Below, one piece after another: positions 1 to 8,635 of a DNA stretch of 64,000 nucleotides. This DNA is from Cystobacter fuscus. GTDB lineage: Bacteria > Myxococcota > Myxococcia > Myxococcales > Myxococcaceae. Each line of letters starts with the position of its first letter. The first letter of the stretch is position 1. The translations under genes were made by a program, and so were the position numbers. The notes beneath the pieces were generated by a model, which saw only the letters and a program-made list of their open reading frames with translations, was not told the DNA's origin and did no database searches. The stretch lies in the NCBI RefSeq assembly GCF_002305875.1, contig NZ_CP022098.1, positions 3,596,001 to 3,660,000 on the forward strand, written 5' to 3'.

Positions 1-1
1 C

Positions 2-751
2 GCATGCACGGGCCGCACCAAGCAGTTCCACTACATCTCGACGCTCGGCGTCTTCTGCGGGCTGCAACACGCGAGGAACACGGTGAGCGAGTCGACGCCG
101 GTGGGCCCCTGCGGACCGATGGCGCTCGGCTACGAGGAGAGCAAGTGGGTCGCGGAGCAGCTCGTCGTCGAGGCGCGGGGCCGCGGCCTGCCCGTCACCA
201 TCTACCGCACGCCCTTTCTCACGGGACACTCCGTCACCGGTGCGTGGGAAGCCACGGATCTGTACCGCTTGCTGCTCGAGGGGTGCATCCAGATGGGCGC
301 CGCGCCGGACTGGGACCATGAGATGGCCGCCGTCCCCGTCGACTGCGTGAGCCGCGGCATCATCCGCCTGTCGCTCCAGGAGTCGTCCCTCGGGAAGATC
401 TTCCACATGAGTCACCCCGCGCCCATCACCTGGGGCTACTTCGTGAAGCAGCTCGACTCCCACGGCTATCCCGTGCGCCTCGTTCCCGTCGCGGAGTGGC
501 TGCGGATGCTGCTCGGCGCGATCGACCGGCGGGAGCCCAATGCGCTCGCCCCGGTCCGTCCGCTCTTCACGCCCAACGCCGAGGACGGAAGGACGATCCT
601 CGACCGCCTGGCGCGCGACCGCGTGGCGATCCTCGGCTGCGAGCAGACCCAGACGGTCCTGAAGGACAACGGCGTGGGCTGTCCCGCCTTCACGCCGGAG
701 CTGCTGGTCCGGTACGCGGCGCGGGCGGTGGGTGGGTCGGCGCGCCGCTGA
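2..751 (+). CDS. Thioester reductase domain, C-terminal part of a truncated gene
   Basis: The reading frame is open from the window edge to the TGA at 749-751, about 249 residues, with its 5' end outside the window. It matches the NAD(P)-binding, SDR-like thioester reductase domains that release the finished chain from nonribosomal peptide synthetases, polyketide synthases or carboxylic acid reductases as an aldehyde or alcohol. The visible marks are a strand ending in HYISTLGVF (catalytic Ser/Thr region), the YEESKW motif with the catalytic Tyr and Lys, and a later PVDCVSRGIIRLS stretch typical of these domains. Whether it is the end of a multimodular synthetase or a stand-alone reductase cannot be told here. 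uvrA follows on the opposite strand after 6 bases, so this gene is the last of its unit. Confidence 0.85.
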   Translation, partial: ACTGRTKQFHYISTLGVFCGLQHARNTVSESTPVGPCGPMALGYEESKWVAEQLVVEARGRGLPVTIYRTPFLTGHSVTGAWEATDLYRLLLEGCIQMGAAPDWDHEMAAVPVDCVSRGIIRLSLQESSLGKIFHMSHPAPITWGYFVKQLDSHGYPVRLVPVAEWLRMLLGAIDRREPNALAPVRPLFTPNAEDGRTILDRLARDRVAILGCEQTQTVLKDNGVGCPAFTPELLVRYAARAVGGSARR

Positions 752-757
752 CGCGTG

Positions 758-3643
758 CTAGGCGGCGGGAGACGCCACCTCGGGGGGCCGCTGGCCCACG
801 CGGTGGCGTCGCTTCTTCGTCAGCACGTACTTCAGGTAGCGCCCGGTGTGGCTCTCCTTCACCTCGGCCACCTGCTCCGGCGTCCCCGTGGCGAGCAGCT
901 GTCCTCCGGCCGCTCCCCCCTCGGGGCCCATGTCGATCACCCAGTCCGCGCTCTTGATGACGTCCAGGCAGTGCTCGATGACGAGCACCGTGTTGCCCGC
1001 CTCCACCAGCCGGTTGAGCACCTGCAAGAGCTTGCGGATGTCCTCGAAGTGCAGGCCGGTGGTGGGCTCGTCGAGGATGTAGAGCGTGCGGCCGGTGGCC
1101 ACGCGCGCCAGCTCCCGCGCCAGCTTGATGCGCTGCGCCTCGCCGCCCGACAGCGTGGGCGAGCTCTGCCCCAGCCGGATGTAGCCCAGGCCCACGTCCT
1201 CCAGCGTCTGGAGCACGCGCATGATGTCCTTGTGCGCGGCGAACAGTTGCATCGCCTCGCGCACGCTCATGTCGAGCACCTCGGCGATGTTCTTGCCCTT
1301 GTAGCGCACCCGGAGCGTGGCCTCGTTGAAGCGCTTGCCGCCGCACACCTCGCACGGCACGTACACGTCCGCGAGGAAGTGCATCTCCACGAGCTTCACG
1401 CCATCTCCCTCGCACGCCTCGCAGCGCCCGCCCTTGATGTTGAAGGAGAAGCGCCCGGCGGTGTAGCCGAACGCGCGCGCCTCCGGTGTCAGGGCGAACA
1501 CCTCGCGGATGCTGTCGAAGAGCTTCGTGTACGTCGCCGGGTTGCTGCGCGGCGTGCGCCCGATGGGCCGCTGGTCGATGTCGATGACCTTGTCCAGGTT
1601 CTCCAGCCCGAGCACCGCCTTGTGCTTGCCCGGCACCTCCCGGCTCTCGTAGAGCGCGCGCGCCGCGGCGGGGTAGAGGATCTCGTTGATGAGCGTGGAC
1701 TTGCCCGCGCCGGACACGCCTGTGACGGCCACGAACAGGCCCAGGGGGATGTCCACCGTCACGTCCTTGAGGTTGTTCTCCCGGGCGCCCTGGATGGTCA
1801 CCTTGTTCTTGCCCGGAGCCCGGCGCTGGGACGGTATTTCGATCTCCTTGCGGCCGGAGAGGTACGCGCCGGTGAGGCTCTTCTCGTTGTCCATCACCTC
1901 GGCCGGCGTGCCCGCGGCCACCACCTGGCCCCCCAGCTCGCCCGCGCCGGGGCCGAAGTCCACCAGGTAGTCCGCCTCCTCCATCGTCTCCTCGTCGTGC
2001 TCCACCACGACGACGGAGTTGCCCAGGTCGCGCAGGCGCTTGAGCGTGCCGAGCAGCTTGCCGTTGTCTCGCTGGTGCAGGCCGATGGACGGCTCGTCGA
2101 GGATGTAGATGACGCCCGTGAGCTCGCTGCCCATCTGCGAGGCGAGCCGGATGCGCTGGCTCTCGCCGCCAGACAGCGTGGACGCGGTGCGATCCAACGT
2201 CAGGTAGTTCAGGCCCACGTCCACGAGGAAGCCCAGGCGGCTGCGGATCTCCTTGAGCAGCTCGGTGGCGATCTTCCGCTCCGTCTCCGTGAGCTTCAGC
2301 TCCTTGAGCCAGCGCAGCGCGTCCCCGATGGTCAGCTGGCTCAGCTCCACGATGGAGCGGCCATGCACCTTCACCGCCCGGCTCTCCGGCTTGAGGCGCG
2401 CGCCGTCACACGTGGGGCAGGGCTTGTCGCTGAAGAACTTCTGGTAGTAGGTGCGCGCGGCCTCGGAGGTGGTCGTCTTGAAGCTGCGCATCAGCTTGTT
2501 GACGAGCCCCTCCCACTCCATCTCGTAGTTGCCGCCATCGCCCCACTTCACGTTGAAGCTCTTGCCGTCCACGCCGTACATGAGGATCTTCTTCGCCTTG
2601 GCGGGCAGCTTCGCGTAGGGCGTGTCCAGGTCGATGCCGAAGGCGTTGGCGAGGCTGTCCACGAAGTCCGCCGTCCAGCCCTCGCCCCGGTTCATGCTGT
2701 TGGCCCACGGCTCCACCGCGCCCTCGCGGATGGTGCGCGAGCCGTCCGGGACGATGCGCTCCGGGTCCATCTCCGCCTTGGTGCCCAGGCCGTTGCAGTC
2801 CGAGCACATGCCCAGCGGGTTGTTGAAGGAGAACGAGGAGGGCGTCAGCTCGCCGAAGGACAGGCCGCAGGCGTGGCACGCGTTGAGCTCGCTCATGACG
2901 CGGTCGCTCGCGGGGTCTCCCGTCTCGTTGGTGAGGATGAGCAGGCCCTTGCCCTCGCGCAGCGCCGTCTCCACCGAGTCCGTCAGCCGCTGCTTGCCCT
3001 CGGGCTTGATGGTGACCCGATCGATGACGAGCGCGATGTCGTGCTTGGACTTCTTGTCCAGCTCGATCTTCTCCTCCAGGCTCTTCACCTTGCCGTCGAT
3101 GCGCGCGCGAGAGAAGCCGCGCTTGAGCGCCTCGGTGAGGATGTCCTTGTGCTCGCCCTTGCGGTTGCTCACCACCGGAGCGAGCACCATGGCCTTGGTG
3201 CCCGCGGGCGAGCCCATGAGCGTGTCGACGATCTGCTGGGCGCTCTGCTTGCCCACGCGCTGGCCGCAGTTGGGGCAGTGCTGCACACCCACCGAGGCGT
3301 AGAGCACGCGCAGGTAGTCATGCACCTCGGTGACGGTGCCCACGGTGGAGCGGGGGTTGTTGCTGGCCGCCTTCTGCTCGATGGAGATGGTGGGCGACAG
3401 GCCGCGGATGGTGTCGTACCGGGGCTTCTCCATCTGTCCGAGGAACTGCCGGGCATAGGCCGACAGACTCTCCACGTAGCGCCGCTGCCCCTCGGCGTAG
3501 AGGGTATCGAACGCGAGTGAACTCTTCCCGGATCCGGAGACGCCGGTGAACACCACCAACTTCTTCTTGGGGATGTCCAGGGAGATGTTCTTGAGGTTGT
3601 GCTCCTTGGCTCCACGGATGGAGAGGGTGTCGGGCTCGGACAT
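758..3643 (-). CDS. uvrA: UvrABC excinuclease subunit A
   Basis: Damage-recognition ATPase of nucleotide excision repair, 961 residues, normal family length. It shows two ABC ATPase modules: Walker A GVSGSGKS near residues 34-41 and GVSGAGKST in the second half, each with an LSGGE signature. The cysteine sets are also present: CPNCGQ, CHACG with CSDCNG, CPTCDG, and the C-terminal CEACEGDG with CEVCGG zinc module. I chose the ATG at 3641-3643 (MSEPDTLSIRGAKEHNLK) rather than the upstream in-frame start at 3700, because UvrA homology begins exactly there. The 225 bases to the divergent phosphoesterase gene must hold the promoter; I saw no convincing LexA box in them. uvrB and uvrC lie about 50 kb away in the same window. 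Confidence 0.98.
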   Translation of the reverse strand: MSEPDTLSIRGAKEHNLKNISLDIPKKKLVVFTGVSGSGKSSLAFDTLYAEGQRRYVESLSAYARQFLGQMEKPRYDTIRGLSPTISIEQKAASNNPRSTVGTVTEVHDYLRVLYASVGVQHCPNCGQRVGKQSAQQIVDTLMGSPAGTKAMVLAPVVSNRKGEHKDILTEALKRGFSRARIDGKVKSLEEKIELDKKSKHDIALVIDRVTIKPEGKQRLTDSVETALREGKGLLILTNETGDPASDRVMSELNACHACGLSFGELTPSSFSFNNPLGMCSDCNGLGTKAEMDPERIVPDGSRTIREGAVEPWANSMNRGEGWTADFVDSLANAFGIDLDTPYAKLPAKAKKILMYGVDGKSFNVKWGDGGNYEMEWEGLVNKLMRSFKTTTSEAARTYYQKFFSDKPCPTCDGARLKPESRAVKVHGRSIVELSQLTIGDALRWLKELKLTETERKIATELLKEIRSRLGFLVDVGLNYLTLDRTASTLSGGESQRIRLASQMGSELTGVIYILDEPSIGLHQRDNGKLLGTLKRLRDLGNSVVVVEHDEETMEEADYLVDFGPGAGELGGQVVAAGTPAEVMDNEKSLTGAYLSGRKEIEIPSQRRAPGKNKVTIQGARENNLKDVTVDIPLGLFVAVTGVSGAGKSTLINEILYPAAARALYESREVPGKHKAVLGLENLDKVIDIDQRPIGRTPRSNPATYTKLFDSIREVFALTPEARAFGYTAGRFSFNIKGGRCEACEGDGVKLVEMHFLADVYVPCEVCGGKRFNEATLRVRYKGKNIAEVLDMSVREAMQLFAAHKDIMRVLQTLEDVGLGYIRLGQSSPTLSGGEAQRIKLARELARVATGRTLYILDEPTTGLHFEDIRKLLQVLNRLVEAGNTVLVIEHCLDVIKSADWVIDMGPEGGAAGGQLLATGTPEQVAEVKESHTGRYLKYVLTKKRRHRVGQRPPEVASPAA

Positions 3644-3868
3644 AGGGGCGCGGTCTAGCACTGAAAGGGCGCGCAGTGGGGGGAATGTGGGCGCGCGCAC
3701 GGGTTGGGATGGTCCTCAACGGTTCGTGTTTCAACCCGAATCCAGGGGCCCGCCAGAGGGCAGGGCAGGCGGACGGGGCAGCGCTCCCACACCCTGAACA
3801 CGATCTGACACAAGGCCTGGGGATGGATCTCGACAGGGCGTGGATGGCCGGGCAGGGTGGTGGGCACG

Positions 3869-4771
3869 ATGGCTCCGGACTCACTCCTGGTGGTTGGTGT
3901 GGGAGACATCCATGGTCGCTTCCACCGGGTGGAGGCATGGCTCGACGCGCTCGAGGAGGCGCGCCGTCGTCCCGTGGACTTGGTGCTGGCCGTGGGCGAC
4001 GTGGAGGCCTTCCGGCTCGCGGATGATCACCGGCGCAAGGCCGCCAAGCGCGGCATGCCCGCGGAGTTCGCCGCGTACGCGGATGGGGTGCGCGCGATGA
4101 AGCGGCCCCTGTACTTCATCGGCGGCAACAACGAGGACTTCGAGGCGCTGCACGACGGACCCGAGGGCTTCTCGCTCGCGCCCAACGTGCACTACCTGGG
4201 GCGCTCCGGGCTCAAGGAGCTGCTCGGCCTGCGGGTGGGCTACCTGTCGGGCATCCACGCGCCGCGCTTCTACGAGCAGCCCTTGAAGCGTCCGCGCTCG
4301 CTCGACACGGCCAAGCAGGCGGGCTACTTCCGCGCGCCCGAGGTGGAGCGGGTGATGGCGCTGCGCGACGTGGACGTGCTGCTCGTGCACGAGTGGCCCC
4401 GCGGCCTTCCCCAGCGGGCCCAGGAGCGGGAGACGCCGCCGCCGGGCCGCACGCTGCCCTCGTACTGGATTGGCAACCCCATCACCCGGCGGCTGGTGGA
4501 GACGGTGCATCCGCGCTGGGTGTTGTGTGGCCACTCGCACCGGGCCTTCGCGGTGTCCCTGGGCGGGGGCCGCACGCCCACGCGCGTGGCCTGTCTGGAT
4601 CAGGCGGCCAGGCCCGAGGAGTCGGTGTTCTGGATGGAGTTCCAGGGCCGCGAGGTGGTGTGCGCCGGGTGGGGCGTCTCGGGCGGGGTGGCCTGGCGGA
4701 TGGGGCAGCCCTGGGGCCTGGGCTCGTTGCCCACGCCCTCCGAGCCCCCACCCCTGGGCACCATGGGGTAG
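3869..4771 (+). CDS. Calcineurin-like metallophosphoesterase
   Basis: A 300-residue cytoplasmic protein of the two-metal calcineurin-like phosphoesterase fold. All metal-binding blocks are visible in order: GDIHGR (residues 12-17), GDVE, GGNNED, VHEW and GHSHRAF. The substrate cannot be read from sequence; the family includes phosphoprotein phosphatases, nucleotidases and cyclic-nucleotide phosphodiesterases. No signal peptide or membrane segment is seen. The ATG at 3869 follows a purine-rich stretch; a GTG twelve bases upstream (3857) is an alternative. It is transcribed away from uvrA and converges on the cystathionine beta-synthase gene with only 22 bases between stops. Confidence 0.9.
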   Translation: MAPDSLLVVGVGDIHGRFHRVEAWLDALEEARRRPVDLVLAVGDVEAFRLADDHRRKAAKRGMPAEFAAYADGVRAMKRPLYFIGGNNEDFEALHDGPEGFSLAPNVHYLGRSGLKELLGLRVGYLSGIHAPRFYEQPLKRPRSLDTAKQAGYFRAPEVERVMALRDVDVLLVHEWPRGLPQRAQERETPPPGRTLPSYWIGNPITRRLVETVHPRWVLCGHSHRAFAVSLGGGRTPTRVACLDQAARPEESVFWMEFQGREVVCAGWGVSGGVAWRMGQPWGLGSLPTPSEPPPLGTMG

Positions 4772-4793
4772 GGTCGCGGCCCCCGCGCCGGTC

Positions 4794-6170
4794 TCAGCGC
4801 AGCTTGCGGCGCAGGTGGTTGAGCAGATCGATACGGGTGATGAGTCCGATGAACTCGTCCCCCATCATGACGATGGGCACGAAGCCCTTGTCCAGGTAGG
4901 TGAGCAGCTCGGGCACCGGGGTGCGCACGTCCACGGTCTGCAGGCGCGTGGACATGAAGTCGCGCACCGGCAGGCGCAGGCGCGTCTCGTCGTTGATGGC
5001 CGCGAGCAGCAGGTCCGACTCGTCGATCATCCCCACCACCTTGCCTCCGTCGAGCACCGGGAGCTGTGACACGTCGTAGAGCTTCATGCGCCCGTAGGCG
5101 ATGAGCAGCGTGTCGTTGGGGGCCAGGGTGACCACGGCCCGGTCCGCGTAGCGGCGGGTGATGACGTCGCGCAAGTCCCCGTGGGCCGCGCGCGGCAGGA
5201 AGCCCTGATCGGCCATCCAGAAGTCGTTGAACATCTTGGACAGGTACTTGTTGCCGCTGTCGCACACGAAGGTGCACACGCGCTTGGGGCTGGTCTGCTC
5301 GCGGCAGTAGCGCAGCGCGGCGGCGATGAGCGTGCCCGAGGACGAGCCCGCGAGGATGCCCGCCTTCTTGAGCAACTGCCGCGCCGTGTCGAGGCTCTCC
5401 GAGTCGGGGATGGTGTAGGCCTTCTTCACCCGGGACAGGTCCGCGTTGGGCGGCAGGAAGTCCTCGCCAATGCCCTCGACGACCCACGAGCCCGCCTTGC
5501 CCATCTTCCCCGTCTTCACGTAGTCGGCGAGCACCGAGCCCTGGGGATCGGCGAGCACCATCTCGCACTCGGGGATGGCCTTGGCGAAGTAGCGCGACAG
5601 GCCCGCGAGCGTGCCGCCCGAGCCCACGCCGCACACCATGGCATCCAGGCGGTGCTCGAGCTGGGCGGAGATCTCCGGACCGGTGGTGGTCTCGTGGGCG
5701 AGCGGGTTGGCGGGGTTGGCGAACTGGTTGACGTAGAAGCCACCTGTCTCGCGCGCGATGCGCTCGGCCATGTCCTGGTAGTACTCGGGGTGGCCCTTGT
5801 CCACGTCCGAGCGCGTCATGATGATCTCCGCCCCGAGCGCCTTGAGGTGGAGCACCTTCTCCTGGCTCATCTTGTCCGGGATGACGAGCGTGAGCCGGTA
5901 GCCCTTCTGCGCGGAGACGAGCGCCAGGCCCAGGCCCGTGTTGCCCGCGGTGGCCTCGACGATGTGCTTCTGGTGGGGACCGAGCTGGCCCGCCTCCTCG
6001 GCGGCGGAGATCATGGACAGGCCGATGCGGTCCTTGATGGAGCCGCCCGGGTTCTGGCTCTCGAGCTTGAGGAAGAGCTCACACGGACCCGTGTCCAGCT
6101 GGGTCACCTTCACCATGGGGGTGTTGCCGATGAGGCTGAGGACGTCGTGTCGGAGAGGGGCGAAGCGCAT
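4794..6170 (-). CDS. cbs: Cystathionine beta-synthase (PLP domain plus CBS pair)
   Basis: A 458-residue PLP-dependent enzyme of the cysteine synthase/cystathionine beta-synthase group. The PLP lysine lies in GGSIKDR (Lys46). ATAGNTGLGLA is the substrate-binding loop and GVGSGGT the phosphate-binding loop. From about residue 330 two CBS domains form a regulatory tail. This layout is that of cystathionine beta-synthase (serine plus homocysteine to cystathionine), but O-acetylserine sulfhydrylases with CBS tails exist, so the exact substrate is inferred. The start at 6170 (MRFAPLRHDVLSLIGNTP) fits the family; the open frame continues far upstream but lies antisense to the next gene. Only 36 bases separate it from the divergent synthetase gene, so the two must share a control region. 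Confidence 0.92.
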   Translation of the reverse strand: MRFAPLRHDVLSLIGNTPMVKVTQLDTGPCELFLKLESQNPGGSIKDRIGLSMISAAEEAGQLGPHQKHIVEATAGNTGLGLALVSAQKGYRLTLVIPDKMSQEKVLHLKALGAEIIMTRSDVDKGHPEYYQDMAERIARETGGFYVNQFANPANPLAHETTTGPEISAQLEHRLDAMVCGVGSGGTLAGLSRYFAKAIPECEMVLADPQGSVLADYVKTGKMGKAGSWVVEGIGEDFLPPNADLSRVKKAYTIPDSESLDTARQLLKKAGILAGSSSGTLIAAALRYCREQTSPKRVCTFVCDSGNKYLSKMFNDFWMADQGFLPRAAHGDLRDVITRRYADRAVVTLAPNDTLLIAYGRMKLYDVSQLPVLDGGKVVGMIDESDLLLAAINDETRLRLPVRDFMSTRLQTVDVRTPVPELLTYLDKGFVPIVMMGDEFIGLITRIDLLNHLRRKLR

Positions 6171-6184
6171 GGCCGTGCACACTA

Positions 6185-6205
6185 CACGCGGTAGTCTCCC
6201 GCGTG
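6185..6205. promoter_or_regulatory. Perfect inverted repeat in the cbs/matB divergent gap
   Basis: CACGCGG at 6185-6191 and its exact complement CCGCGTG at 6199-6205 are separated by 7 bases. The element ends one base before the ATG of the synthetase gene and sits 15 bases from the cbs start. It could be an operator for a dimeric repressor acting on both genes, or a hairpin masking the synthetase start. Neither start has an obvious Shine-Dalgarno match. The function is inference from position and symmetry only. Confidence 0.4.
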
Positions 6206-6206
6206 C

Positions 6207-7754
6207 ATGACGACTTCTCTCCTCGACCTCTTCCTCACCCGGGCCCGTCAGCTCCCCGACGGGCCCGTCCTGGACTTCGAGCGGCGCCGTTTCACCGCCG
6301 GACAGCTCGCCGCCGACGTGACGGCCTTCGCCCGTGCCCTGAGGGACCAGGGGCTCGCCTCCGGGGACCGGGTGGCGCTCTTCCTGGAGAACAGCCCCGC
6401 CTTCGTCATCGCCTACCTGGGCACCTGGTACGCCGGGGGCGTCGTCGTCCTCGTGAACACCCAGTACCGCCAGGTGGAACTGGGCCACATCCTCGCCGAC
6501 TCCGAGGCCCGGGCCTGTGTCACCGGGGCCGCGGGCGCCGCCGAGCTCGCTCCCTTGAAGGCCCAGCTTCCCGCGCTCGAGTGGCTCGTCACCGTCGAGC
6601 CGCCTCCCCAGGCCGTGCCCTGGCCCACGCTCGACTTCGACGCGCTGCTCGCCCGGGGCGCCTCCTCCTCCGCCGCGCTGTCGCTTCCCTCGGGCGAGCA
6701 GCTCGCCGTGCTCGGTTACACCTCGGGGACCACCGGCCGCTCCAAGGGCGCGATGATGTTGCACCGCAACCTGCTCGCCAACGTGCGCGCCGTCACCGAG
6801 GCCTGGCGCTGGACGCGGGAGGATCGGCTGCTGCTCGCCCTGCCGCTCTTCCACACCCACGGCCTCATGGTGGGTCTGCATGGCACGCTCTACTCCGGTG
6901 GCACGGTGGACCTGCGGCGCCGCTTCGACGCGGCCGAGGTGCTCGCGTCGTTGAGCCAGGACGCCTCCCTGACGATGTTCTTCGGCGTGCCCACCATGTA
7001 CGGCCGGCTGCTCGAGGAGTCCCGCCGCACCGGCGTGCGCCCCCGCGCCCTGCGTCTGCTCGTCTCGGGCTCGGCGCCCCTGAGTGCCCAGCTCTTCCAG
7101 GAGGTGGCGGAGGCGTTCGGCCAGCGCATCCTCGAGCGCTACGGCATGACGGAGACCATCATGAACACCACCAACCCCTATGAGGGCGAGCGGCGTCCGG
7201 GCACCGTGGGCATGCCGTACCCGGGCCAGGAGGCGCGCGTGGTGGACGTGCGCACCCGCCAGCCCCTGCCGCCGGGGGAGACGGGAGAGATCGAGGTGCG
7301 CGGCCCCCACGTCTTCGCGGGATACTGGCGGCGCCCGGATGCCACCGCCGAGTCCTTCGATCCCGAGGGGTGGTTCCGCACGGGAGACCTGGGCGAGTGT
7401 GACGCGGATGGCTACTTCCGCATCACCGGCCGGGCGCGCGAACTCATCATCAGCGGTGGTTTCAACGTCTATCCCCGCGAGGTGGAGGAGGTGCTCGCCC
7501 AGCACCCCACCGTGGCGGAGGTGGCGGTGCTGGGCCTGCCGGATCCGGACTTCGGCGAGCAGGTGGTGGCCGTCGTCGTCCCCGCCGCCGGCCAGGGCGC
7601 CGAGCCCTCGGCGCTGGTGGAGTTCTGCAAGGAGCGGCTCGCCAGCTTCAAGAAGCCCCGCCGGGTCGTCTTCGTGGACGCCCTGCCGCGCAACGCGCTC
7701 GGCAAGGTACAGAAGCACGTGCTGCGCGAGCGGCTCCTCGGCTCGGGCCGCTAG
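6207..7754 (+). CDS. matB: Acyl-CoA synthetase, malonyl-CoA synthetase (MatB) type
   Basis: A 515-residue ANL-superfamily adenylating enzyme. The P-loop YTSGTTGRSKGAMM is at about 171-184, GMTETIMNTTNPYEGERRPG at about 313, the adenylate/hinge motif GWFRTGDLG further on, and the C-terminal catalytic lysine in NALGKVQKH at about 500. The FHTHGL and MNTxNPYxGERRPG stretches resemble malonyl-CoA synthetase more than fatty-acyl or acetyl-CoA synthetases. The expected reaction is therefore malonate (or a methylmalonate-like acid) plus ATP plus CoA giving the CoA thioester. Substrate choice is inferred from motif likeness recalled from family knowledge. No malonyl-CoA decarboxylase or malonate transporter gene lies beside it. 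Its stop overlaps the convergent DUF5995 stop within one CTAG. Confidence 0.8.
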   Translation: MTTSLLDLFLTRARQLPDGPVLDFERRRFTAGQLAADVTAFARALRDQGLASGDRVALFLENSPAFVIAYLGTWYAGGVVVLVNTQYRQVELGHILADSEARACVTGAAGAAELAPLKAQLPALEWLVTVEPPPQAVPWPTLDFDALLARGASSSAALSLPSGEQLAVLGYTSGTTGRSKGAMMLHRNLLANVRAVTEAWRWTREDRLLLALPLFHTHGLMVGLHGTLYSGGTVDLRRRFDAAEVLASLSQDASLTMFFGVPTMYGRLLEESRRTGVRPRALRLLVSGSAPLSAQLFQEVAEAFGQRILERYGMTETIMNTTNPYEGERRPGTVGMPYPGQEARVVDVRTRQPLPPGETGEIEVRGPHVFAGYWRRPDATAESFDPEGWFRTGDLGECDADGYFRITGRARELIISGGFNVYPREVEEVLAQHPTVAEVAVLGLPDPDFGEQVVAVVVPAAGQGAEPSALVEFCKERLASFKKPRRVVFVDALPRNALGKVQKHVLRERLLGSGR

Positions 7755-8614
7755 AAGGGCGAGAAGACCTGGGTGGGCTTCTTCTTCTCGGGCGCGGTGT
7801 CCTCGCGCTCGAGGGTGATGGGCCCGAAGGTGGTCTTGCTGAAGAGGTTCAGGAGGCCGCGGAGTGAGCGCTGGAGCACCGTCCCTTCGCACGCGAGGCT
7901 CTCGGCGAGCTGGGCGGATTCCCAGTCGAGCCGGTCATGGACGAGCTGGAGCTCCTCCGGGGATTGGGCGGACAGGAAGGAGATGGCCGACCACCAGACG
8001 CGCTCGCGGTAGTACTTGATGCCGAGCTCCCCGAGCACCTCGTCCAGGTCGCCCACCAGCTCGCCCATCAGTTGCAGCTCCCCTCCATAGTCGCGCGTGA
8101 GCACGGTTTCCACCTGGGGGATGGTGTTGATGAGGACGTTGTTGACCTGATCGTGGTCGAACTTGCGCCGCGGCAGCAGCAGGTGATCCCTCCCATCATC
8201 ATGCTCCTCGAGGTTGAGATAGACGCCGTAGGCGAGGTCGTAATTGATGTGGGCGTTGATGCCGAGCAGCATGTCCTGGAAGACCGAGGTCTCGTTGGAG
8301 GCCGCCAGGCGGTGCGCCGTCTTCCAGGCCCGCTCGCCGCCGCGCTCCTGGGTGCTCAGGGATTGGAAGTAGAGCAGGGAGAACTTCCCGGCCAGCTTAT
8401 CGACCCACTTGGGATCGAAGAAGATGCGTCTGTCATAACGGCCGCGCTGGTGGACGGCCTGCCAGATGGCGGTGGTGATGAGATAGTAGGCGCGCAGGAA
8501 GATGGCGCGCTGATCGTTCTCACGGTGGAAGTAGTCGAGCGCCGAGCGCATGGCGTCGAGGGAGTCTTCGATGTCCTTGGGTCGGTACGCCTTGATTTCC
8601 GCGAGGGTCGCCAT
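7751..8614 (-). CDS. DUF5995 family protein
   Basis: A 287-residue protein with no signal peptide or membrane segment. The centre carries GINAHINYDLAYGVY (about residues 120-134), which I recognise as the signature of DUF5995, a mainly helical family of unknown function. The last 20 residues are charged and proline-containing, unlike the folded core. It lies 21 bases downstream of the large PEP-utilising enzyme gene on the same strand, so the two are almost certainly co-transcribed and may act together. At its 3' end its TAG (complement of CTA at 7751-7753) overlaps the TAG of the convergent synthetase gene (7752-7754). Confidence 0.85.
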   Translation of the reverse strand: MATLAEIKAYRPKDIEDSLDAMRSALDYFHRENDQRAIFLRAYYLITTAIWQAVHQRGRYDRRIFFDPKWVDKLAGKFSLLYFQSLSTQERGGERAWKTAHRLAASNETSVFQDMLLGINAHINYDLAYGVYLNLEEHDDGRDHLLLPRRKFDHDQVNNVLINTIPQVETVLTRDYGGELQLMGELVGDLDEVLGELGIKYYRERVWWSAISFLSAQSPEELQLVHDRLDWESAQLAESLACEGTVLQRSLRGLLNLFSKTTFGPITLEREDTAPEKKKPTQVFSPF

Positions 8615-8635
8615 GAGTGCCAGACCTCCATGGCT

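Noticed and set aside
755-3520. Long plus-strand open frame of about 921 codons opposite uvrA
   Set aside because: It is an antisense frame of a GC-rich gene. The translation is rich in His/Arg/Ala/Leu with no motif, and uvrA on the other strand is unmistakable.
3644-3868. LexA-like SOS box before uvrA
   Set aside because: I searched the gap for palindromic GTTC/GAAC sites and found only single half-sites.
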